Source: Calliopsis andreniformis
Lineage: Eukaryota; Arthropoda; Insecta; Hymenoptera; Andrenidae
Assembly: GCF_051401765.1 (NCBI RefSeq)
Contig: NC_135064.1
Coordinates: 24,526,001-24,590,000, forward strand
Direction of reading: 5' to 3'
Length of the DNA: 64,000 nt
Both the position numbers and the translations under genes were made by a program. Below the pieces are notes generated by a model. It was not told where the DNA came from. It made no database searches and saw only the letters and a program-made list of their open reading frames with translations. Below are positions 13,001 to 24,130 of the stretch, one piece after another (position 1 is the stretch's first letter; each line of letters starts with the position of its first letter).

Positions 13001-13597
13001 AAAACAGAGGTCAGATATGATTCTCATTTTATACTGAAAAAGATGACACTTCAGACTTGAGTGCTTCCAATCTCCAGATTCTAACGTCAAAAAGCAGTAA
13101 ACCTACAGTCACAGTTCGCCTCTGGCACATGCGTTGAAACCTCCAGTGAACTAACCCGAGTTTTCGTCGCCGTCGCCCACTCCCATCCGCTTATTTCAAC
13201 GTTTGTCCATTCCGACGCGTCCAACGACGTCGCTTCCGGTCGTCGCGCCTTTTTCCCCCGGTCCGAGTCGCGTTAACGAAGCGTCAAAAATCGGTTTAAG
13301 CATCGCGCGTCTCTGTCAGGGACGGACCGATGCGTCAGCGCGGCGTGGTTATTAGCAGAGACACGAGAACATGGCCAGTGTCAGGCCGAAGTCATGGGCG
13401 TGTTCGTGCGCGCGGGCACGCGCGAAATAGAACTCGGTTAAATAGCGGCGGAAGAAGGGCAGGGGGTAGTCGGGTTACGTTGACGTTTCGGGGTGGCAAC
13501 AGCAGCGGAGGCAGACTTCTCAATGAGTTCCTAAATCGAAAGAGCTTTCGCCCCTCGTTCGTTCACCCCCTGCGGCTCGAGATGGCACCCTCATGTA
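10091..13597. other. Non-coding: GC-rich blocks at 10.1-10.7, 11.0-11.3, 11.8-12.6 and 13.1-13.6 kb, separated by valleys
   Basis: Frames reach 149 codons (minus strand, 11749-12198) but are low-complexity and lack recognisable motifs. The valley at 11281-11750 breaks the skew pattern seen elsewhere, because its left edge is C-rich (11281-11340: 4 G, 15 C). The valley at 12591-13100 follows the pattern: G-rich at 12510-12610 and C-rich at 13060-13150. Nothing can be called a gene. Confidence 0.6.
12641..12656 (+). repeat. (TTAT)4 microsatellite
   Basis: Four TTAT units in an AT-rich context. Confidence 0.8.
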
Positions 13598-13917
13598 CAG
13601 GGTGCACCAGAAAATGTGGGACATTTTTGGAAGGCAGATTCTGGACACAAAAATAATGATAAAAGTTCGAAACGTTTGGATGTTCTAGGTGTAAGCCTTT
13701 TTACATTGCGTACAAGGTGATAGTTTCTTTAAGATCTGTGATTGTATGTCACTCATGCAAAGGTTTGGAATATCCCTGGGCTTAGTAGGACCTTGAAGTC
13801 AATATAAAAAAGCATGTAACTGAAAATCTACACGTGTTCGGGCATACGTGCATTTTCATTATGTACGTATGTAGAACCTACCCTGCAAAAATGTCTCACA
13901 TTTTCTGATACACCCTG
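13598..13917. mobile_element. MITE of Tc1/mariner type (320 bp)
   Basis: The element starts CAGGGTGCACCAGAAAATGT and ends with the inverted counterpart, which read from the other end is CAGGGTGTATCAGAAAATGT. The terminal inverted repeats match at 28 of the first 31 positions. It is flanked by TA on both sides (13596-13597 and 13918-13919), the target-site duplication of Tc1/mariner transposons. There is no transposase frame inside, so it is non-autonomous. It is AT-richer than the GC-rich block it interrupts, as expected of an insertion. The similarity of the ends suggests moderate age. The family name is unknown to me. Confidence 0.85.
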
Positions 13918-15420
13918 TAGACAGAGGAGCACCATCGTGTTTGGTGTGACGAAGGGACGGCGGTGGTAAAGAGGGAAGAAAATAACAGATTTCCCAGACG
14001 CGCCTCATTCGAATCCCCTTGCCACGCAGCCCCTGTGGCTCTTGCGAGAGGCGCCCGCGGAGGGAACGGAGGAATTTTTTTCCACCCCTACCTCAGAGTC
14101 TTCTCGCAGTCTGTGCTCGTCTGCCTTCGACCCTCTTCCCGCAGATATGGCTCCTAACGAGAGGCAAGAAAGTTCTTACCAGCGATATCCTTCTTCTTTT
14201 CCCTCCTGGCCCCTTCCTCGCTCGCTCCCACTTCTTCCCTTGCACTTCTTGCCTTCCGCGTCCTGCTCCTTTGTCGTATGTATATAAGGGGGCGATGGAA
14301 GTTCCTCGTGGGCAGGCCATCGCGTCGGGGAGAGGACCCTTCAAGCCTGGCCTCCTCTGCTGATTAAGGCATAAAAGGCATAAAAGCCGGAGGGATATAT
14401 ACGGTGAGCCGACCGGCCAGGGGGAAAGAAATTTGTTCAGGGGGGTTGGGGTCGAGCCGGGGCAGCCGGGAGAGCGAAGCAAATACAACGGGATGGGATA
14501 CCTAATTGTAAGTACATTATACCTTCGGTCCGCGCGGGATTATACAGCTGCTTCTTTATTGCTGACAGTGGCATCTTTTATCTGTAATCCCGCTGGCTCG
14601 TCCCGATTATACCCAGGGAATCCCGATCTCCCTCTTTCATCCATCCCGCTCGGATCGCGAAAAACCGCCTCTTCTGTTTTTCCCCCGTTGAATCGCATAA
14701 ATCGCCAATTCCGAAGCTGCTCCAGCGCCGCTCCGCATGTGTACGCTCTCGCCTGACGGCTGACTTGCTATTTTTACGGAAAATCAGCCACGGACCTCTC
14801 TGTAAACAGCGTCCCCCCTCGGTCCCCACGTCTCGTGAAAGGAAGACCGAGTCGATTTCGCTTCGTGCTGGATAGACCCGCGATTAACGCTAACGGGAAG
14901 AGACTGGGAATAATGCGTGTCTACTTTTCTCTGTGTCCCGTTGTGGAAGGGGACCAGAGTCGCTTTACAGGAGAATCGATACATCGACGCGTCGAACCTC
15001 TGTCGGGGGCGAATAAAGGAAAATGCAGCGAGAGGGAGCGAGGGACACGTAGGGAAACGATCCGCTCCGATCCTTTTTATTTCACGATGAAATCCAACCG
15101 CAGGGCCAATCTGACCGAAACCTCGTAATTTATCCGGAAAAGTATATAGGGACCAGGGAAAACGGCAATACCGTGGTATCGTGTTCCGTCTGTTTTCAAT
15201 TGGACGATAATTGACATAGCCCCTTTCCACTGTGCCAGCGACGTGCCGCGGTATTGGTATTCGCCAATTTACTTAGAGAACCAGAATTAAGTTCGCTGCC
15301 TTCGAATGGACTCGCCCTGGAAAAAACTTTCGAGCGCTCCTTTTCTGCGGTCGACCAATGGGAACGTGTAATATTCTGGGGATATAAAAGTAACTCGATT
15401 GTTTTCTTTGTTATTGTGCG
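13918..15420. other. GC-rich block without a recognisable gene
   Basis: It contains a pyrimidine-rich tract (about 14090-14275), a TATA-like word (TATATAAG at 14281-14288), a predicted G-quadruplex (14440-14470) and a donor-like GTAAGT at 14507 after ATACCTAATT. These could belong to an unannotated promoter and first exon, but I find no initiator at the right spacing and no supporting frame. Open frames of up to 148 codons overlap on both strands and have no known motif. Confidence 0.5.
14440..14470 (+). other. Predicted G-quadruplex motif
   Basis: Four G runs (14440-14445, 14448-14451, 14459-14462 and 14468-14470) are separated by loops of 2, 7 and 5 bases, satisfying the usual G3+N1-7 rule. 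Confidence 0.6.
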
Positions 15421-18180
15421 GGCTTAATACTAGGAAAGAGTCTGCCGTAGTTCAGGGTGGAGGAAATTGGAGGAGAAAATTGAGCTAAGAGAATTTTGAG
15501 TTGGTATGTGGAGTTCAATTGTCAGAGAAGTTTTCGCAAAAGTAGGTACCTCGTGTAATGATCGGAAAGATTGGCGATTTTTATGCTGTTGTAACTTCGC
15601 GAAGAAAAATCCGACAGCAGTGAGTCTGGGCTCATTTTAAAGGGTAAAGCCTCTACTTTTTTATCCCTGAATTGAATTTTATTGAAAAATAAAAGTTCTT
15701 CTACAATAATAAGATTTCCAAAACCTAAGAGTCATCTTTTACCTATAGTTTTCTCTAACACCCTCTACTCTACTTCATTACTTTGTACTAAATTCTACCA
15801 TCACTTGCGTCAGTCAAGTTCACAAGAACCCCGCAAGTTGTCGCAGCTATCTGAACCACTCCCCTTTGCTTTGTATCACCTCTCTTATCACCTCTAACGC
15901 ATCGTGTACATTCCCAAGATACAGAATGTTCTCAACTCCGGTTTCGCCGGTTCGAAAGGGAACTGCCTCTCTCATCGGTTCCTTTTTCGCGTTTCCGTGG
16001 CACGTCTCTGTGCACGGAGGAGACAGCGCGACAAGATAGTGGCGAAAGGCGAGCGTGTCGATCCGTTTATCAAGTCCGTGTATTTACGCGCGGGTCCGAC
16101 TCGTAGACGCGCGTTCGCCAGATAACCGCGATAATATAGAAACGCCAATAATGAAATACGATAAGTGCGTAGAATTTGTAACAGCGGCTCGAGTTAAAGA
16201 GCTGTTACCCGTAATCGGAACGACTCTATACGTCGGCGGTTCTACGGAACAACGCGCGGGAGCAATTAGAACCGTCGTGTCGGCTACCCGCGCGCGTACG
16301 CGCCGTGTGTAGCCACGCGTGTACTTACGTGCACAGTATGTCCCAGGATACAGGTTGATCGCGATATTATACGCGCCGCTCGGTCGAGATAAACCTCTCG
16401 CGCGTTTCCTTTCGTTTCGAATACATTACACGGCGATAGGTTTGACATGGAAGAGAAGCACGGTACACGCGTTCCCTTCTTCCCTTCTCTTACACTCTTT
16501 CCCTCTTCCGCAGTCTTTTTCTCCTCTTTTCGAAATCGAAGATTCCACTCGCTTTCGCCAGGACGTCGCTAATCGTCTCGTTTTACGGCGCATCGTGCTT
16601 GTCGACGACTGTCCCGTGTCCCGCTCCCCTAACAGGTCCTCCTCCTCTTTATCCGTTCCCAGGCAAGACGGGAACACGCGTCGTCGCGGACCTCAGGTAG
16701 GGAGCAAAGTCAATTTCGAGGCGAGATGCCACGGGGTTAATGGGCCTGCTTTGTCGTAAATTCGGGCTTTAGTGTGAAAGCTGCCTAAACCTGCCTCCTT
16801 GGCCGTTCCGTGCCCACGGACCCTCTCGCTCCTTGCCTCTGGGAACCTTGTAACAAACAGGATACAGGTACTTCGGACCTTATATCCCTTTTTTTTTCTC
16901 CTCCGTCTCCGCTGCATCGTCTCCCCCTCCTCCTGGAGGGTTTTTCCTTTTTTTCGCTAGTACTCCGGACTCGTTCGTCTCCCCTGTTCCCTGAACGGGC
17001 TCTTCTTCAGCCTCCTTGAGCTTTCTTTTTCTCTGTTTACGCTCCTTTCGCTACCTCTCTTTCCTCCCTGCCTCCCTCGACCAGCGTCCCCTCTACCACC
17101 ATCCCCCGTTCCTCTCTCTGACCAGAGCTTTCTCTTTGTCACGCTTTAGCGTCGTTTTCTTCTGTTTTTCCACCTATCCCTCCACCCTCCCTCCGCTCTC
17201 CACCCATCTGTCGGCATCGCCTGCCCCCACATCGTCGAGCGATTTATTATCCCGACCGTTCTCTACCTTGGCCACCGTTCTGCTTAGCCGCTGTTTTTTA
17301 TTCCGCGGGGGTGGGTGGAGGGCGGATCGGGGGAGTGCGGAAACGCGGCGGAAACCGGGGGAACGCGGAGAAGAAGATGAATCGCGACAGTTGCCGAGCT
17401 AAGAAGTTTGATTATGTTGGCTCGAGCCAGGCCATGCTCGGTTAGATTTGTATTAAACTCGAGCACGCCGTGCACACCGCCGTGAAAATATGCTTTATAA
17501 GCGCGTTCGCGGTGTTCGTAGGGTAAGCAACCCTCGGGCGCTCGAAAATCGGGGAGGAAATGAGCTTAGGTGTGCGTTTGTTGTCGGGTGCCGAGGTGAA
17601 AGTGGGCAATCCCCACTTTCATTTTTTTATTACGTTTTAGGGGTTTATAGAGAGGGTAGTTTTAAGTGAGAATACGTTACTGCGTAGATTTTGAGAGCTC
17701 TACGATGATTTTTGTGAGGCGAGTTAGAAGGGGATTAATTAGAAAGTTGGGTCTGTGATTATACCTGTGTAGTATTAGTGAACAGATTTTTAATTTTGTT
17801 TTTATAGTAAGTATAGCAATACCAGAAGCGATTTATTTACATATCGACTTCTTAATCTAGAGATAAAATGAAATTCTCTCTCCGTTTTACCTGTTACACC
17901 ATGAATAAAGTTTAATAAAAATTTTACAAACACTCCACGTTTAATTATGCATTTCATTTGAAGTAATTAATCAGGCTTATCTGTATATCTGATTTTTTTA
18001 AACGTATATACCTATACGTCATCCGTAACGAGCGAGTTAAATATTACTTCGTGTCTGGTTTCTTCACCTTTTACCTTGTTTTATAAAAAACCGATATTAC
18101 CATGCTGTCTTCAGTGTTCTTCAGCTTCTCCCATAGACTCTACTCTACGTGCCACTTATTACCGTCATCCAGCAAAAGCG
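15421..18180. other. Non-coding: valley, pyrimidine-rich GC block, valley
   Basis: The valley at 15421-15900 goes from G-rich (about 15455-15535) to C-rich (about 15735-15900). The block at 15901-17570 is CpG-rich and holds a long pyrimidine-rich tract on the + strand (about 16470-17270). That tract explains the Ser/Leu/Pro-rich frames there, up to 146 codons. The valley at 17571-18180 again runs from G-rich (17641-17700: 19 G, 5 C) to C-rich (18121-18180: 8 G, 21 C). No gene is recognised. Confidence 0.6.
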
Positions 18181-20505
18181 TATAGTTCTGCAATTACGAA
18201 ACTCTGAACGGCCGAAGATGACTTAAGGAAATCACTTTTCTGAGCGCGGCAAATTAGTAGTCCCGATGAATGGGGAAACGCTGGCTGGAAACGGTGCAAG
18301 AAAATACTGGTAGCAGCCGTGGAGAACTTCGGAGATTAAGATAATTTTATTATTACCAGCCTCGGCAGGTATGCCATTAGCGGGGAATGTTAATGGTCCG
18401 TTATATCGACCGAGCGGAACGAACGATTTCCCTCGACTAGGCGCGGTAAAAATTTTTAATAGACACGAGTTATGTGTGTTTCTCCTCGTCTAATACGCTT
18501 TAATCGCGGCGATTAACGGATCTTGCCGGTGGCTGTTCGCGTCCGGCTTTCTGCTCTCTCAGAATGACGCTAATTTTGCGCAAACTAGGTTGGGGGGAAG
18601 GAAATCATAACAGAGATGAAGGAAAGGTAATTTCTGTCGAAAAAGTAACTCAAGTTTGTTGAGTGAATTTTTCTTCAGTTTGTTTTCTTTTGATGTTGTG
18701 TGTTTAACGCTTGACTTCTGCAGGCAATTTAGAGATTCATGTTTGTACGAGAAACTGGAGAGTGAGTAATAGATATAGCAGGTGCTACAGCTTTGCTAAT
18801 TGACCAATGGTATTTTAACACTGACAATCAATTAAGGAGGGTTCAAGACATGACATTTTTTCTGTATAATAAATAATACTGCTAATACGTAATGGAATGG
18901 AGACTTTCAGTAGTTCATTATACATAATATATTCCTCTCTCGTTAACTGATCACGAGCTCCCTCTAGTACCCCATTACCAAGGGTCACTCTAGAACGAGT
19001 GGCATAAAACTCCACGAATCCCTGTATTTTCCCCAGCCATTATATCTCAAAGACGTCCACTGAGCGAAAGCGCTATGAAAACGCAAAGTAACACAAATAT
19101 CACAGAGAATTTCCAACGCGATCCATTAAGCTGCGTTTCGCTTGCACGAGGAGCGTTTCGAAGTCAATTTCCTGGAAACCGTGTCTCCCTGGCAAAAAGG
19201 GGAAAGATCGCTCCACCGTCCCGACTTATTTTTCCATGGATCCATCCGTCCCTCTCGATTTCCATGGTCGTGCACGCGCCAGACAGGGACAGGCTGTCGG
19301 AAGGGCGGAAGAAAGAGAGGAACGCGTCGAACTCCGGTCGGCTCGACGTTTCGGGCTGGTGGCAGGCGCAAAAACAAATGATCCGCCGCTTCCAGCCGCG
19401 ATAAAAACCGGCGTCCGGATTAAACGCGCGCGCCTCTTGAATGGAGACGTTTTTCTGTAATGGAGGGCCGCTGGGAGACCCGTAAAGAGAATTCAGCCAC
19501 GACCGATCGAGCACCTGCCTGCGCCCGAGAGGACCAACAAAGGGCTGCCCCGGAACTTGTGAAAATAATTCCTGCCTCCTCGAGGGCTGCGCCAGGCTGC
19601 TTGTACGCGACCATTACACAAGAACGACGCGTGTATGCGCGTCACCCCTCGGCTTTACGCGGCCACCGTTCGTTTAAACGGGACCTCGAGCAGGTGTCTT
19701 TATTGTGAACGATCCTGTACGTCATCCCAGTAGTTGCCATTTACGCGTGCAACAAAGCTCGATCGGGGGGGCCAGGGGCGCGCAGGAAAAAGGCGCAAGA
19801 GTTGTAAACGTAATTGAAGAGCTTATTTCCGAAGCGAGAACGCTGTGCCAGGCTCTCTGCTTAATAGATTCTGACCGCGTGACTAGGAATACAGCGTTGA
19901 TCTGAACAATCACGTGCGCTTCGAAGTGCTTAAGAGTCATTCGGTGCACTTCCTTGTGCATGGGGTCGCCGATGCATTTGTTAGATATGCAGGGGGTCTA
20001 TTGGTATTGATTCTGTTTCAATTTTGTATTCTATTAACCTGTTGTACTTGAAGCTATTTTTTTCTATCGGTACCTACCATTATTCGAGGAGTGTTTGAAC
20101 GCATGACTTGTCAAAAATAAAAGAAGATATTGCACGCTTAAGAATGTGGTATAGAAATTTAAATTCAGCAAGAGTATCATAAATATCAGTTAATTGGTGA
20201 GAAACGGTAGGAGAAATATTAAAACATTGGACCTTTGTTCTAAAATTCTAAACGAATGTTCTCTCGCTAACCACGAGCTACCCAAAAACCGTCTCTCTTT
20301 CCATTCCCAGCGTTTTCATGTACATAATCGCATCGTCGTTTGATCGCTTCGCACACATGTTGCCTTTATATTCTGCTTTCTAACGGCGCGCGCATAAATC
20401 CTCGTCATACACGAGTAAGTTTTTCGCTGTACACGACTTACACATGTTTATTGCTCGCAGTTGCTTTTGCCAGCGCGACAAAAACTCCCGCCGGGGAGGC
20501 AGAGA

Positions 20506-20530
20506 TGGTGGTGGTGGTGGTGGTGGTGGT
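20506..20530 (+). repeat. (TGG)8 microsatellite
   Basis: Uninterrupted TGG units. Translated they give Val or Gly runs, which explains the poly-Val and poly-Gly frames here. Confidence 0.95.
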
Positions 20531-20542
20531 CCTACGTCAGGA

Positions 20543-20561
20543 GGGACGGGAGGAGGGGGGG
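20543..20561 (+). other. Predicted G-quadruplex motif next to the TGG repeat
   Basis: G runs at 20543-20545, 20548-20550 and 20555-20561 provide four G3 tracts with short loops, if the last run is split by a one-base loop. Confidence 0.5.
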
Positions 20562-20795
20562 TTTGGTTAATTAAAATCGTGCCGGCGACGCTGTGTCTCG
20601 GTCGAGAAACCGTGCGACTGTGCAGAGGAACCGAGCTCGCGGCTGTTGATGCGTTTACATTAAATGCGCCTGGGGAAGCTTGCCTCGCGACGGGGGAATT
20701 CAGTTTTTAATTTCGTTAGTCACGGACGCGGCTGCTTTGTAATTTCGCGCGGCTCGCCGTCGGAATCGTAACGCGAGCCAGCTTTGCGTTCGCTG

Positions 20796-20819
20796 GACGA
20801 CGACGACGACGACGACGAC
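20796..20819 (+). repeat. (GAC)8 microsatellite
   Basis: Eight GAC units in a CpG-rich block. Confidence 0.95.
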
Positions 20820-21284
20820 AACGATGTCTCGCTTCTTGAACAGCACTCTCGTTAATGGAAACGCTTTTTTTACGGGCGTTTAATGAGCGCGGAGGAATCG
20901 ATATTTAATTTGCGCGAAATGACTCGAGAGCAGCGATAAATTCGTGAAACAAGGAGTAGGTATCCAGTCGGTTGAATTAAATGTTTGTCCAAATAGAAAT
21001 CAATTACAGGTTTATTTTGGAGCTCGATATATATTTGCAAAGTGGATTAATTTAGCAGGATTTTTTTAACGTTTGGTGGGGCTTCGTGGCTTGAATACAC
21101 GCTACCTTATTACGTTACTCGCGTGCGATGCGCGCGTTATATCGCGATAAAGGTATTTTCGTTAATCCCGCAAATAAGTAGATGTGCATGCGGGCTTTTC
21201 TATTTTAATCACGTCGCGCATGCGGCGGCGTAATTACTGGGAACCGTGACACACATTTTGTGGAACGATTGAAAGTATGAAAGG

Positions 21285-21786
21285 AGGAGTGCATTAATGT
21301 ATCGGTGCACTGTGCACGACTGCCAGTGGTGAACTAGTGCGTGGCAATGGTGCATCTATGCGTCGATTCATCGGCGCATCGACTCATCATCGGTTTCCTC
21401 GTGTATAAATGCAGCACTGCACCAACGCATTATTGCAGCTGTGCATTCAAGTGTCGGTGCATCAGTGCATTATTACAGTCATGGAGTAATACATCAGTGT
21501 ACCGACGCATTATTGCAACCATGCGTTAATGCATCGGTGCATCAGTGCACGAATACAATTGCCTCATCGCTATGGTGCACCAGAAGATTACTGCAGCTTA
21601 GCGCTGATGCATCATCACGCCAACGCATTGTTGCAGCAATGAATAAATGCATTGGTGCACCGGTGCACCACTTCATCAGTGCATCCATGCAGGAGTACAC
21701 AAACTTATCATTGTTCAGTGTATAATCGTCGAAATACACCGAGGCATCACTGCAGTAGTACACTAATGCGCTAGCGCATTATTCTG
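21285..21786. repeat. Degenerate TGCA-rich minisatellite, period about 40 bp
   Basis: The region is dominated by GTGCA, TGCAC, GCATC and GCATTATTGCAG words. Copies of GCATTATTGCAG or close variants begin at 21427, 21467, 21507, 21547, 21585 and 21625, a spacing of 40, 40, 40, 38 and 40. Later copies start at 21681, 21744 and 21775, where spacing is disturbed by extra GCACCG units. Each unit is GCATTATTGCAG, then about 10 bases, then TTAATGCATCGGTGCATCAG. GTGCAC and TGCATCGGTGCA make it dyad-rich. The frames crossing it on both strands are repeat artefacts. Confidence 0.85.
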
Positions 21787-23460
21787 TACAGTGTTCTAGA
21801 AACACAGAAAACTTGACACAATTTTGAAAACATATTTTCAGTCAGAAACTAACGAGTACGAACATATTCCTATATTTTTATAACTCAACTTTTTTTTCAC
21901 GCACTGATTAAAAAAATTCATTCCGACACAGTTTTCGAGCCTTTCAACCACTATGCAGTGCCTTCATTCACCTCTCTACCTCCAGTACTTACACGTGTCA
22001 GTAGTTCTTCCATTTCAGCAAGAAAACTGCTTGCACATTGACGAGCAGGTGCTTTTTTATCCACCCAGCAGCGAGCGGAGAAATATGCCTTACTTTCTAT
22101 TCTGCATGATCGCGATACCTGAACCCACCGAAGGCTTCCCCAGAGCTCTCCCTCCGGCGTCTTCGTTAAACGCATTTATTCGAAGCCACGCGAGAACCTC
22201 GTTTCGCGCTCACAGGCACGTAGAACATAATCGCGAAGAAATATACTGCAGTCCGCGGGAAAAAATTGAAGCTGTAGGCAAGTCGAGTCCCGTAAAATTT
22301 ACGCGGCTCGCTCGCCTCGTTATCGACGAGCAAACAAATGAAAATCGCGTTTACGCGAGCCTCGCGAGGAATTTCCCGGACGAGCGAGCCCCGAGAGGTC
22401 CCTATCTTCCTAGCGAATCTCGACCGATCGGTAGAAACGTGTTCCATAGTTCGCCGCGACATAAATATTTACCGACGATAATTCTTCATTCCAGCGTCCC
22501 TAATTATCTCAGCGCAGTGCCTACACGTACGCCAGTCACGTAGCAGTTATAAACATCGTCTACGCCTGCAGGTGACTGTAACAGCGGCGAGATAATCAAT
22601 CCGTGGAGCGGTGAGTCGAGCCCTCCCCTCTCCCTTCTGCAAATATCTCGCGCATTAATGAGTCATTATCGCGGTACCGTTATGGTCTTCGTCCGTGCTC
22701 GCAGGCAATGCATTACGTCCGCGGAAAATCTTTTCATCGCAGTATCACGGCTCGCGTTCGCCGCGCGCATTAATCCCGATCCACCGGAACAGTCTAGGGG
22801 CGGGAAAGAAAGCGTTCGGCGGCGGGGGCGGCGGGGGTGAATGAGGGTACGCGAGCAGCAGCGTTTATTGGTATCGAGACAGGCGAAATTCCGTGTACCC
22901 AGCTCGTAAACCCGCGCCATCCTTCCTTTCCCTCCTTCGTTCTTTACGACGCTTTTCCGCCGGGAATCGGCCGCGCCTGACGCTTCAGCCTGTAATCTCG
23001 CTACTTAGGATCGTGGATATTGTTGCGGGCGAAACGTTATCAGGCCAGGGAAAACAGTTGATATTCCTCGGCGGAACGGCGTAATGACGACCAGCGGCCC
23101 GACGTTACAGCGCGAAAGTACAGGGTATCGTCGACTGTTGCGCAACCCTGGCTGTATTCGTTCCCAGCGGAGCGTGTCCGCAATTTCGAGCGGGGAACGC
23201 GTGTTTCCATTGACGCCCGCAAATCGAGACGTGTAATTCGCACGCGTTACATCGTTTACCGATGGTCATTAAAACGCCCGACGAGAATCCCCCTTCTGTT
23301 CGATTTCTTATCCGATCGTTGGCTCTTGCAATACTTCTGCGATGTTATCCTGTGCTTCGGTCCCAGGGGCTATTCGTTAAGGTGTTTCGGAATTTCTCGA
23401 CCTACTTGCTCGTTGAAATCCTGCGCAAAATTTGCGTCGATGTGATCGGTTGTTTATTCT
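21787..23460. other. Short AT stretch then a GC-rich block; contains the longest open frame, not supported as a gene
   Basis: A + strand frame of 196 codons runs from ATG 21953 to a stop at about 22543. It has an A at -3, but no signal peptide, repeated domain or known motif that I can see, and a second frame of 98 codons lies opposite it (22166-22462). The block is CpG-rich, which lowers stop-codon frequency. I see no reason to call it coding without transcript evidence. The rest of the block has no recognisable feature. Confidence 0.55.
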
Positions 23461-24130
23461 TTCGATTGGTGGTTCGTTAGATGGCTAGATCGATTGGGAA
23501 GTTGTGGCGGATTATTTGTTGTGGAGCTGATTTCGGGGGTGAAATTAGGTAATGTGCTTCGGTTGGTGGAATGTAGAGTTGTAGGCACTTTATTACGTTC
23601 TGTTCGTAATTAATGGACTGTGAATGATTATGCAAGTATGGGGAATTTAAATGTGCAAAATGTGCAGGATGCATGTACTATGCAAACATATGCAAAGTAT
23701 AAGTAAAGAGGGTGCAATAAATCGGTATGTAAATATAGGTAGTATTTCTTTGAACGTGATAATAGAAACATGAATGCGTACACAAATCCGCAAACTAGAT
23801 AATAATTAAGTAGATATAAAACATAAAGTAATGAAAATTCTGAAAAATAATTATTGGGTTGATTCTTTTTAAGACTTAGGTCTCAGTGTCCACTTTTACT
23901 CCATGTAGAATCCGTAACCTCTCCCCGACTTTTAATTCTAATCACTTTATTAACCTCTGTCACAGAAAAAAAGAAAGGGAGTCAATAATTTTCAACGCAA
24001 AAACAGATTACCTCCCAAAATAACAAAATCGACCAGAAACTGCATAAATCGTGAGACTAAAAAAAATCCGCTATCATTAAGTACAGAAGCTTAGAGTCAT
24101 TAAAAAAAATCCCCCCTCGAAATCAGCGCC
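23461..24130. other. AT-rich valley with strong opposed GC skew
   Basis: The left edge 23521-23580 has 24 G and 4 C; the right part 23881-23940 has 6 G and 19 C. TGCA-containing words (ATGCAAG, GTGCAAAATGTGCAGG, ATGCAAACATATGCAAAG) cluster at 23631-23700. No gene is seen. Confidence 0.75.

Larger units (their letters stand above)
18181..21284. other. Non-coding: alternating GC-rich blocks and short valleys
   Basis: GC-rich blocks lie at about 18.2-18.6, 19.1-19.95 and 20.3-21.0 kb, with valleys between. The frames at 19.1-19.7 kb overlap on both strands and are Arg-rich; I recognise no domain. The valley at 18601-19060 runs from G-rich to C-rich. Two trinucleotide microsatellites sit in the last block. 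Confidence 0.6.

Noticed and set aside
13985..14045. ATTCGAATCCCC, which resembles a tRNA T-arm
   Set aside because: No A-box, anticodon stem or acceptor pairing at the right distances.
16505..16530. CAGTCTTTTTCTC, similar to insect miR-14
   Set aside because: It lies in a pyrimidine-rich tract where such words are expected, and no hairpin is evident.
21953..22543. 196-codon + strand open frame, the longest in the window
   Set aside because: No recognisable domain or signal peptide, CpG-rich low-stop context, and an opposing frame over the same bases. Kept only as a note within its region.
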